Shown: positions 17,958-27,847 of the stretch, in pieces
Layout of the letters: each line of letters starts with the position of its first letter
Numbering within the stretch: the stretch's first letter is position 1
Source of the DNA: Skeletonema tropicum
Taxonomy: Eukaryota; Bacillariophyta; Thalassiosirophyceae; Thalassiosirales; Thalassiosiraceae
Direction of reading: 5' to 3'
Assembly: GCA_037178625.1 (NCBI GenBank)
Contig: CM074127.1
Location: forward strand, 2,418,001 to 2,482,000
Length of the DNA: 64,000 bases
Position numbers and translations under genes: made by a program
The notes under the pieces: generated by a model
Databases searched by the model: none
What the model was told of the DNA's origin: nothing
Seen by the model: the letters and a program-made list of their open reading frames with translations, nothing else

Positions 17958-18128
17958 GTAACACGCCTGCTCCCTGCTCCGAAAATCCTTCTTTTTTTCT
18001 GGGGATCTCGAGAGCAAAAGGGGGCAATTTCCGGCTGTTTCTCTGAAAGAGGGCTGGCACTCCAAACTAGAGCGAAGCCAGGTAGGAAGATTGATGATTG
18101 GCCTGAGCAGCTTTTTACTTTGGCAAGC

Positions 18129-19449
18129 GCGCCAGCTAGGCGTGCCGGGATAGTGGGCGCTTTTCACGGTATGTTGTGGGCGACGCCCAAGTGGGGCCCA
18201 CAACTACACAAAATCGGGCACAAATGAGCTCAAATTGCCCGAATTCAACCCATCGTTCGGGCGCGGCCGGCGCGAAAAAACGCCGATTTTCATACTTTAA
18301 GTATGATTTTTATTTTCACACCCTTATAACTTGACGATAACTCCGTTTTCAGAAGCAAATGAGGGCAGAATCGAAATCTACGGTGAATTTTACATAAGAA
18401 AAGACTATCACCACTTTATTTTTGACCGAATACAAATGAAATAAAAGCACTTCAAAAAAACTTACCTCTTCATACTTAAAAAGTATGGTTTCTGTGTAGG
18501 TCCCTAAAGCAACCCCATGACTGGCTCATATGGCAATGAATATTGCACGGGTCCAATCCCTAACCCTATTGCGATGATTGTTGGTCTTTGAACCATACGG
18601 ATCGGCCTATTATTGACGTTGTGGTGGTCGAAATGAGACGAGGCGGGCGATATTTTGAACAAAAGATGTGCAGATGGATATGGTGGAGAATCGACCCATG
18701 AACTCCATCAATCACCAAAGAAATGCACAGGACAACGGTACTATATATATGGAACGTGTCGGTGCTGAGGGAACGGGTGAGGGAGTGATAATATAGCGGT
18801 ATTGATGGTGGCGGAGTGTTGGCGGATTTGGAAAATGAAAAAAATATTTTTCAATGGAATTGTTGGATCAGGACAAGTATAGATGCCAGCATGTCGTACT
18901 TTAGCCGCAGTTTATTGATTATCATACATATGGAAGGACTACTGTGCATTATGAGGCGTCGGCTTATTGTATTACCTTCGGTTTAATACATGATATTGAG
19001 CGGCACATCGGTAGAAATGCACAAGATATGCCCTGTATATATCAGCGGAGGGGGCGTCGTGGGGGGGGGCAAATACAATACAACCAACGCATCGACGGTC
19101 GAGAACACACTATGGAGAATTCGTTTACTAAGTATAATACTGTAATTCATTGTTTGATTATAGTTATAGGCGTAGTAGTGTAGCGGCTGTCATGGTGGGG
19201 GATGGTGGTGCTTCGCCGATGTCGTTACAAAAAAACAATTTTGCGTACTATTCCTACGTAGGACCCTCGTAGAGCGATCCATACTTAAAGTAGGTCGACC
19301 ATACTTAAAGTATGAATCGCTCCGGCCCCGCCAGAACGATAGGAGTATCGACCAAAAATCCTCAATATTCCCCGTTCAAGCCTCTCTGCAACCATGGTGT
19401 GTTGTGGGCACGCCCGCGCGCCCACTGTCCCGGTTTGCCTAGCGCCAGC
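18129..19449. mobile_element. Non-autonomous DNA transposon 2 with TIRs and 8-bp TSD
   Basis: The element spans 18137-19441 (1,305 bp). The left end reads TAGGCGTGCCGGGATAGTGG and the right end, read inward, TAGGCAAACCGGGACAGTGG, about 20 of 25 matching. The direct repeat GCGCCAGC flanks it at 18129-18136 and 19442-19449. TAGGC is close to the hAT terminal consensus (YARNG), and 8 bp is the hAT target size. Short palindromes CATACTTTAAGTATG (18291-18305), CATACTTAAAAAGTATG (18471-18487) and a hairpin (19272-19322) carry one shared motif near both ends. No transposase is encoded. It inserted 159 bp from element 1. Confidence 0.72.
19272..19322. repeat. Imperfect hairpin at right end of element 2
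   Basis: Arms of about 25 nt start GAGCGAT and end ATCGCTC, centred on GGTCGACC. Each arm carries a CATACTTAAAGTA-type motif. Only a few mismatches or bulges interrupt pairing. Confidence 0.75.
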
Positions 19450-19695
19450 TAGCTTCCTTTCCAGTCGTGTGCATCCGTCCCAAGTAGCCCAAGCTGCGCT
19501 GCGGCCTGCAGCCTATGTCTATGTGCATTACAATGGGCAAGTGTACCAGCGCCTATCTTCTATTGTATCGTGACGACTTTATCATTGACTGTTCCGCCCC
19601 CTCCCTCCCCTCATTACGCTGCAATTCTTGTTTCACGGTGCAGATGCTGATTTGTTGCAGATAGGTGGGAGAAAAATATCAGGCATAAAATAATA

Positions 19696-22600
19696 ATGAG
19701 TGACGAAGCATCTGTATCTGCGGACGCCGATTTGAGTTCCCGAAATGGCACCAACAATTCATCTTCAATACTACGACGCACTTCTAAAGAACCCTATGCT
19801 GATAATAATCCGGGGCGTGCATGTCCACTAGTAGTAACGTTCAGTACGGAAGATGACGCCAGAAGCGGCACTACAGATACTAAAATACCGCTAAATGACA
19901 CTGCAGGTGGTGCAGGCCCATTGCCACCAGCCATGTACCGTAATGTGTCCAATCAATCTACAATCGATTCCGCCCTCAGTGGGAATTCTCACCTCGATGC
20001 AGATGATCCATCCGTCCGACGGATGTTTGGATTGCCATCTTCCAAAGCAGCCATTGCCGAGAAGAGACGGCGGGTAGAGATATTGATTGATCAGTGCGAA
20101 ATTGTCAGATTCCCATTTAAGAAGAGACTTGTTCTAGCCAATCTAGATCTTGCACATGAGGATGTCCCTGTGGAAACCATTTGTGCTCCCGATCGATTGG
20201 GGCCACTGCTGTACAAACTAAGTCTGGCTGGGAATCCACTCTGCAAAGTGCCCGATCCTCTAGTTGTCAAGTTGGCTGGATTGAGAGTTTTAGATTTATC
20301 TCAATGTAATCTACTCACATTGCCAGAACGATGGGAGTTACCACATCTGAAACGGTTGAATCTCAGCCACAACAGACTGGAAGAATTTCCAAATGATGGG
20401 ATATTATGCGGTTTGCCGGATCTTCAAGCGTTGGAGTTATATGGCAACAATTTTTCTCAGCTGGTACTGCCCATAGAAGCATCAGGGCTTTCAAAGTTGG
20501 ATTACCTTGATGTGGGTTGTAACAACCTCACGTTACTTCCTGATGAATTGACCCATCTTCATTCATTGAAAACGTTCAAGTGCAGTAACAATCTGTTGGA
20601 AATAATTCCTGCAGCTGTCTGTGAAATGGAGTTGCGCGTATTGGATGTGTCTTCCAACCCCCTTGTACAGCCACCATTGGAGACATGTGAAAGAGGTCTG
20701 TATAGTATGCGAAGATATTATGGTGCTTTGAAGCTTGAAGAGATGGTTGGACCAGAACAAAGTGTCAACTGCAAGAAGGTGAAACACCAAAAGTCAAGGA
20801 CTAAAATGCGAAAGAGGAAAGACTTTGCGAAGAGAATATTCCCTGCATCATTGGTACCATCTTGCGTGTTCAGATCAGTGTCAACTGAAAGTGGAAATTC
20901 TTTTCAAACTGCAGCTGATAGTTTTAGATCTTCGAAAAATTCTGATCCTCTTCCTGATAGTACAATCCAAAAGATACTTACAACTCCACCACCCGTGAAG
21001 TCTGTTTCGGTTCATTATTCATCTCATTCCATGTTGCCAGACACGAAGGGTCCTTCACGCCCTGATCAAGTAATATATGAAGAAGAGATTGTAGATGATA
21101 CGCAGGTAATGAAACATGATGTGGCGGGCGTTTCAGATGATAGCGACTCTCAAGACGATGAATTAGTGACTTCTGACAACGTACCACTTCTTGTAGGCTT
21201 GAACAGTGCAAAGAAGGTTCCTGGCGAGATCACTGTGAATGATACTCTCAAAATAATTTTCGTCGGAATGGCCATGTCAGGAAAGACATCGATCATAAAG
21301 AGGCTCATCGAGGGGAGAGATGCTACAATTCCGCAGAAAGATGAACGGACAGTTGGGGTTGACATCTACAATTGGGACCCAAAGTCTTCAAATGCGGGTA
21401 ATGACCGCCTCAACACGTCAATATCATCATTGTTAAGCTCAACAACATCAAAGTTGCCAAATAGTCTACAGGGCAACGTTGACGTAACTTTTTCGATGTG
21501 GGATTTTGCTGGACAGCATGTTTATCATGCCACGCACGAGCTCTTTTTTTCCAATCAGTCGTTATATGGTAAGTAAGAATGGTCGTTTGATTTATTGCAT
21601 GCTACATGCATTTCCTCCCATACCAAAAATCTCACTTTTTTAATGCTGTTAGTCCTTGTCTGGGATATGGGAGCAAATAATCCTGATACTAGTAAAAAGA
21701 AGGCTTCCTTCAACAAAGATGAGCGCGGGCAAGGTGCATTTAAACTTACTTACGATTCATCAGACGAAGAAGACGATGACTTCTTCGACTCTGAACAACA
21801 AATAAGGAGAGCGAGAAGAGCGTTAGAGCAAGATATCGATGAAAAGCTTCAGTTCTGGATCGATTGTATCCAAAGCTCCGCTCCTGGTTCAGCTATCCTT
21901 CCGATAGCTTCACATGATGACTTCCTCAGTGAAGAGGAAGCAACGTTGCGATGTCAAATAATGAAAGAAAGGCTTCGCAAACATGAAGAGAAAAAAGTTA
22001 AAGGTATGAACCAACGGCTTAAAGAATATGACTCAACACTCGGTGTGGACTCTGAACAATCGTTGCGACTTCGGAGACTCCTGTCCACATTCAATAGACC
22101 GAAAATTATCTTTGGTGCTGATGGCCCTGACAGTGTGGTGAGAGTGAGTAGTACGCAGTACACTGGTTTTACAACTTTGTCTTCTAGGATCGTCGACATT
22201 GCGACAGGTCGAGAAAGTGGTGGTTGGCCTTTTTCCATCTTCAGAGGGCACATAGGTGCACGGATTCCTCGCATGAGGCTTGAAGTAAGAGACGTTGTTC
22301 GCAGTATGCGCGATCGCTTCAAGGTAGTTGAATGGAACTTCTTCTTGAGTGAACTGGAAAAGAAAGGCATTGGGGCTGACCAAGCCGCTGATGTTAGTGA
22401 CGCGTTGAAATTCCTTGCTAGCGTCGGAGAGCTGTCATATTTCGGGGAATTGTCTTCTGATGGAAAAAATATTGGCATGTACAACCAGCCTGCTTTTGAA
22501 GAGGAGGGATCCATGTCGTCAACCTCAGTACCAACACGTCATAGTAGTGTTGAATCCTCCGCAACTTTCTCAAATGAAGCTCTCGATTCTTTAAGTCTCT

Positions 22601-24615
22601 CCGACTTCATTTTCCTCAATCCGAGATGGCTAGTTGCTGCAGTTGCTTGCATTCTTCGACATGATCTCTCTCGTGAACTCATAGAAACAAAGCGAAATCT
22701 ACGTAATGTAGAACATCTCATTGGGGAAGAAGATAGTAGTTACAGTTTTCATGATGAAGAGTTATTATTAACTACAGATGTGAGCTATCCCGTCATTACA
22801 TCACAAGACACAATCTTGCTGTGGCAAACAAAGCGGTTCACAAAGAAGGCGGCTGAAAGAGCGCTGCAATATTCAAGTAAAAAGGTGGATCCTTTTGAAT
22901 TTCTTCAGACTCTCTTGATCAAGTTTGGCGTGTTTGTTCCGATAGACCTCAGTGTAGAGAAGGCATACTTGGGTGGACGCGATTATAGCGTTGGTGATAT
23001 CACCAGTCATCCAAAAGAGATTGTGCTTGATGGAGTACAGTCTCCCAAATACTTCTTCCTTCCTAGTTTGCTTGGTCCTGGAGAGCCCTCGGATATTTGG
23101 ACGTACAAGACTTCAGATTCGTGGAAAGTGGTGGTTTCTCATTCTATTTTATTCCCTGACGGCGTCCCACCAGGTTTGATGGAACGAATAACGGCATGTG
23201 TGTTAAGCGATATGTACACAGGCAACAGCGCGACCTTGAAGGTAGACTTTTTGTCTGAGGCTGAAGAAAAATCCCAGATAAAAGAAATGCTTTGCTGGCG
23301 ATCTGCGTTCTATTTGAAGATGGGCAAAAAAGTAATGCAGAAATCAAGTGGGGAGTTTCAAGAGAGCATCGTAGAGATCTTTGCTACGCTCGTAGATGAA
23401 CGTTCACAGCTTTGCGTGAGCACAGATACGATGGGTGCAGGAATGCGAAGGCTCATCTTTTCGGCAAAGGGTCCTGCAGGCGATTTTGCGTCACAAATAT
23501 TTACGGGAGGATATGCTAGAGTCATCAAACGAGCACTCAAGCACGTAACAAACGAATACAGTGGCGTCGAGTTCGAACGTCAAGCTGTATGCCCACAATG
23601 TCTAGCCAAAAAGCCTTGCTCTCGCGCCAGTGTATGGGATCATTCATTTTTGGAGGCAGCTCACAAGAGAGGAGAGCAGATTGTGAGATGCAGATTTGGA
23701 CATGTAATTGACTTACGTTTAATTTGCGCTGGACACCATCGTTGCACGCATTCGCCCGATACTCAAAGTGGGGGCGAAGCGGATGCCCCTGTCGCTAATT
23801 TATTGAAGGCAGTCGTGATCGTGGGGCTATACGATGAGAGAGCGCACCGGATTGTTCGAGCTGGTAGTGGCGTCATAGTGGACAGGAAGCGGGGCCTAAT
23901 TGTAACTGCCGGTCACACTTTGATGGATAAAAATACATGGCGAGAAATCAATGGAAAGATAGTGATTGGGGTGATACCGCAAACAAATGACAGTGACGAA
24001 CCAACTGCAGTCTTCCGTTATTTCGCAAGAATAATTGCCCGAGACCCTTCATTAGATCAGAATGGTGTATGCAGAGTAGACGCATGTGTTCTTCAAATAA
24101 CCACACGAATGGAATCTGACGTCCGTGACGGCGGCAGAGATATTGGCGAAAAGCCAGAAATTTTGCTCATGAACAGTCCTGACGCTATGAAGAGAGAAAA
24201 CTTGCCTCAGCTGAAACTTGCCCAACAGTTTGAACTTGATGAAGCGGTTAGAATTCTTGGCTTCAATCAAGGAGGAGAAGGCTTAATTGAACCTGGAGAA
24301 GGACTGAATAGACGTGCTGACTTTGCTAGAGGTTATGTTGTTATGCGATTCTCCAGAGAAGAGGCACTCGAGAGTACTTTGGATCGTAATTTCCTGCCAA
24401 ATGAAGAGATAGTTGTGATCTGCCCCACAATCGGAGGTCACAGTGGAGGGCCCTGTGTCAATCAAAGTGGAGAAGTCATCGGTATCCTCTCAAGAGCTGA
24501 TCCCGCCGATCCACAAAGATGTTACCTTGTCCCATCAACTGAGTTCAAGAAGCTTGTGAAATTGTCCAAGAGGCGCCTCAAATCAAGTATACCCGAAGGA
24601 GTTCCACTGTTGTAG
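19696..24615 (+). CDS. LRR-Roc-COR (Roco) protein with C-terminal trypsin-like domain
   Basis: Two exons, 19696-21568 and 21653-24615, with an 84-nt GTAAGT...TTAG intron; the junction gives SLY|VLVWDMG. About 1,611 aa. Order: Ser-rich N-terminus; leucine-rich repeats (about residues 170-340, LRVLDLSQCNLLTLPERW, LKRLNLSHNRLEEFP); Roc GTPase with P-loop IIFVGMAMSGKTSIIKRL (about 520), switch II MWDFAGQHVYHATHELFF (about 600) and LVLVWDMG; acidic linker; COR region (LSDFIFLNPRWLVAAVACIL, YFFLPSLLGPG); Cys/His-rich segment (CPQCLAKKPC...CRFGH...CAGHHRC); and a chymotrypsin-fold domain with SGVIVDRKRGLIVTAGHT (His), CRVDACVLQI (Asp) and PTIGGHSGGPCV (Ser). The complete triad suggests an active protease or trypsin-like sensor under GTPase control. 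No kinase domain is present, unlike LRRK proteins. Confidence 0.9.
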
Positions 24616-24684
24616 TGAGGCAGTATTGTAATCATTTAAGACAGTAAATAATATATTATACAGTGTATTTAGCAATCTATGTTT

Positions 24685-26496
24685 CTATCCTATCTTTGGA
24701 CGACCACCTTTTCTTGGTCTGTCGTCATTTGAGCTGTTCCTTGGAGGGCTTGGTGATCGGCTATGTGTCCTTTTACTACTAACTCTTTCGAGGTCCATGC
24801 TGCAATCTCCTTTCACTCCACCCACTGGCGTCACATCTTCCATCTCTTCTTCAGGAGGTGACGACCTTCCTCGAATGTTCCTTTCTCGGGATCTTCTCAG
24901 TGATTCCTTCCATCGCATTCGTCGCTGTCTTGAATTGAGCTCTTCTGGTGATTCACTCCTCGATCGAGACCTGCTTCGACTCCGACTTCGGCTTCGACTC
25001 ATTTCACTTCGACTAGACGATGAGCTATGCGACCTAGATCGACTATGACTTCTGGAATTGCTCCAATCGTCGTAGTCACGCCTCCTTGGAACATTATCGA
25101 CGTCGTCGCCCGCATTCGAAAAGAGAACATCTCCTTCTGCGTCTAACGGATTTTGTGTGTCTAATGGATCACCAACTTTTGCACCTTGCTGATGAAATCG
25201 TTTTAAGGGTAGTTTCATAATATCACCACCAGGGCTCAACGATTGCTCCTCGGGTGTCCTATTGCTGAGCGAGGTGCTCACTGCTGTTGGTCCTGCGTCA
25301 GCGGTGGCAATATCGTGTGCCAACAGATTTTGAGGTGTGATAGCTAATGATTCTGACTTTTCTCCTTTGTGAGATGCATCTTCTTGACTCACTTGACTGT
25401 GTAGTGAGCAGGCTTCACTCCCAACTATGGATCTATCACAACAATCATCCGTATCGACGTGGGCAACAACATCACTGGGAGCATCTCCCGTATCGAATGA
25501 ACGGACAGATCCAGCGTGTGAGCCGGTAGAAGCACAGGCAGCATTAGCCGCAAAATACAGAGTATTGCTATGACTTGGGGGAGGACCCATATCATTCAGA
25601 ATAATACTCCCAGACGGTGAAGCAAAGTGACTCGGACCGTACATAACATCAGCATAAGATGCAAATTCCACACCCTTGTGTTGTTGTTGTGCCCTCCGAT
25701 GCATGAAGCGTTCAAACGGCGTGGCAGCTGCGGATGCTCCGCCTCCTCCAGAGGATGATGCCACAGATGCCATTTCCGCCATTTCAATATCTTCCACAGC
25801 ATTTTGCGCTGAGGCAAGTGTTCCCTCTCCTACCCCTGAACCTTCCGATTTGTACCCCTCGAATGTCGAATGAGACAGATACCCTTCATCATGAGAATCA
25901 TGCGCATGCACAGCCAGTGAATCTGCTTGAGAGGTCTGTGAAGCTGAATCATGACAATCATGCTGACCAATATCTGGATTAGTAATTCCTGGTGAGGAAG
26001 CCTTCTTCATAATCATGGCATAGGATAACGCCCCAGCTGCTGCTGCAGGTGATTCATCCGGAATACTTGCATTATCATCCGAGTAGGCTACACCACCCAA
26101 CTGTTTTTCCTGATCACGCCATCTTGGAGAGTATCCCCTTCCAGCTGCTCGTGACGCGCCAGCAGCGTTGTTTCGAAAGCTGCTTCGTCTATTTTTCTTT
26201 CCGTCCCAGCTGGATCTGGATGACTGAGATCGGTCGCAATCTTCTTCGAACTTGCTTTTGTGATTGTTCTTATTGTCGCTGATGCTTATCCGTGATACTG
26301 CCGCTGGCATTTTCCTCTCATCTTCACTAAGTGATGCAGACCCAACATTAGGATTATTTTGTGTTGTATTTATTTGTTGCTTTTCATCCTCATTTGCCGC
26401 ATTGACAAGTATACCGTTGATGCCATGGGCTAGATGTGATATTCGCTTACTGCCCTCAGTGGACTCGTCTCCGTCCAAAGATGTGGGAGTGCTCAT
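24685..26496 (-). CDS. Ser-rich protein with C-terminal RS domain
   Basis: 603 aa, not assigned to a family. Most of it is low-complexity Ser/Ala/Asp/Gly with scattered His. Near the C-terminus is an alternating Arg-Ser tract (SRSRSRSRSRSRSRSE, about residues 505-525), followed by a basic helix RQRRMRWKESLRRSRERN and a final KRTHSRSPSPPRNSS segment. RS domains mark SR-type splicing and nuclear-speckle proteins, but there is no RRM, so it is at most SR-related. The motifs MIMKKASS and AYSDD/ASYADVMYG are short and unplaced. Convergent with the Roco gene (70 bp between stops). Confidence 0.75.
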   Translation of the reverse strand: MSTPTSLDGDESTEGSKRISHLAHGINGILVNAANEDEKQQINTTQNNPNVGSASLSEDERKMPAAVSRISISDNKNNHKSKFEEDCDRSQSSRSSWDGKKNRRSSFRNNAAGASRAAGRGYSPRWRDQEKQLGGVAYSDDNASIPDESPAAAAGALSYAMIMKKASSPGITNPDIGQHDCHDSASQTSQADSLAVHAHDSHDEGYLSHSTFEGYKSEGSGVGEGTLASAQNAVEDIEMAEMASVASSSGGGGASAAATPFERFMHRRAQQQHKGVEFASYADVMYGPSHFASPSGSIILNDMGPPPSHSNTLYFAANAACASTGSHAGSVRSFDTGDAPSDVVAHVDTDDCCDRSIVGSEACSLHSQVSQEDASHKGEKSESLAITPQNLLAHDIATADAGPTAVSTSLSNRTPEEQSLSPGGDIMKLPLKRFHQQGAKVGDPLDTQNPLDAEGDVLFSNAGDDVDNVPRRRDYDDWSNSRSHSRSRSHSSSSSRSEMSRSRSRSRSRSRSRSESPEELNSRQRRMRWKESLRRSRERNIRGRSSPPEEEMEDVTPVGGVKGDCSMDLERVSSKRTHSRSPSPPRNSSNDDRPRKGGRPKIG

Positions 26497-27122
26497 GGTG
26501 AAGACAACATTATCTATGGTAGCTGATAACGAACATGTAACGACAGCTGTGCTCTCAAAATAGTTATGAATGTAACAACATCCACAGCATAACTACCTAC
26601 ACGAACATGATACAATCAATTTTTATCTCGCCACAACATGATGATGATGTGTAGTAGCAGGCCATGGTTTGGGATTCAATCACTTATTTATCATAATCAT
26701 ATCAAAAAAAAAATCAGGCATCGGCAGGTGCACTACCGGACGTTACGTCCGTCTCAAAAAAGATAGGTCCTCAAAGATAGGGATAGGACAGCTAGCTCTT
26801 TCTCGCCTCGCTCGCTACCCTCCGTTAGAACGGACCCACGCACTGAAGGAACGGACAACACAGGGAAAACGGCGGGGCACATAAAAGAAACGGACCCAGG
26901 CACAAAGGACACACAGTGAACGGACGGGCGTTTCTGAGAAAACCACACACCCATCTTCTTCAACGCATTGGTTCTCATTCATCAAACGCAAACTTTTAAA
27001 CCGATGTACCTCCAACGAACAGAAACATCCTCTCATAACTACTCTACTCATATCAACATCTCTCAACATCAACAGCCAAGAGGACACATCACAGCAGCGT
27101 TGACTTATCTACATGCACAGAT
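26497..27122. other. Divergent promoter region with AACGGAC cluster
   Basis: A 626-bp gap lies between divergent genes. Four AACGGAC words on the + strand lie at 26829, 26850, 26889 and 26919, the first inside the inverted repeat CCGTTAGAACGG; a GTCCGT in the opposite orientation lies near 26747. The word is absent from most other gaps I read. Confidence 0.45.
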
Positions 27123-27602
27123 ATGGCACCGCGAAATTTCTCCAGCTCGGGCAGCTTTTTCGAATCGATTCTATCGACATCAATTCATTCCTTGTGCGCT
27201 GCTGAGACTGTGCCTCGTGTGTCTAGCCCTTCGTATCCAATGTGTGGTGATGCTGCAACTGATTGTTCCAAAACTGATGCAACAAATGATAATGAGAGTG
27301 GTTATCAATCGTCGTCATCTAAGCAGGTGTCTACACCAACACTGACTCCAGTGGAACCTACACCAATGAGACCGCCCCCGCCAAAGGGATCCACTACTCA
27401 ACAACGAAAGAAACGGCCAGGGCTATCAGTGATTATTCCTCCGTCACCATCTGATGTACATTCTGCACCTCCAAGGGGTCCGGTATCTCTGATGAAACAT
27501 GTTGAGTTGAAAAAGAAGTTATCGGAGAGACACTTCCTCTTCCGACCTGTGAGTGACGATGATCAGTCGAAGACTTCTTCGGCGTATACAAAAACTACCT
27601 GA
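27123..27602 (+). CDS. Small Ser/Pro-rich unknown
   Basis: 159 aa, not recognised. Ser/Thr/Pro-rich with a PTPMRPPPPKGSTTQQRKKR segment, which has a poly-Pro run and a basic patch, and LSVIIPPSPSDVHSAPPRGP. The last 45 residues (VSLMKHVELKKKLSERHFLFRPVSDD) look more ordered. There is no signal peptide or membrane segment. The start is chosen as the first ATG of the frame. It is a plausible short nuclear or cytoskeletal adaptor-like gene, but coding status rests only on an uninterrupted frame with biased composition and a promoter-like gap upstream. Confidence 0.5.
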   Translation: MAPRNFSSSGSFFESILSTSIHSLCAAETVPRVSSPSYPMCGDAATDCSKTDATNDNESGYQSSSSKQVSTPTLTPVEPTPMRPPPPKGSTTQQRKKRPGLSVIIPPSPSDVHSAPPRGPVSLMKHVELKKKLSERHFLFRPVSDDDQSKTSSAYTKTT

Positions 27603-27847
27603 TTAACTCGGGCTGCGTGATGCGTTGACGACACAACGATAGACCTCAAGTTTAAAAGTTTTCTGCACCATGTGCCTACTTAACGCGCTGTAGAATGATG
27701 CTAAAGATAAAATGATATGTACCAACTAAAAAGATGCTTGTAGATTGAGTGAACATTATTTCCACTTTATCATTCCTAAGTACAATAGGCACATGCTTCA
27801 GTCATTTCAATCATCATGATATGATCATATCGCAACATCATATCATA

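Larger units (their letters stand above)
16903..17969. mobile_element. Non-autonomous DNA transposon 1 with TIRs and 8-bp TSD
   Basis: The element spans 16911-17961 (1,051 bp). It starts TTACATCGAATCCTAGGATT and ends with the inverted counterpart; reading inward from each end, 19 of the first 21 bases match. The 8-bp direct repeat CACGCCTG flanks it (16903-16910 and 17962-17969). Inside each end lies a cluster of short palindromes of the form GAATCCTAGGATTC, nine on the left and four on the right. A 38-bp block (left about 17046-17083) recurs inverted at the right end. No transposase-like frame is present. An 8-bp target duplication is the rule for hAT and some other superfamilies; the termini do not fit the hAT consensus closely. 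Confidence 0.8.

Noticed and set aside
18944..19183. 79-codon open frame inside element 2.
   Set aside because: No recognisable domain and low-complexity Arg/Gly composition; not a transposase.
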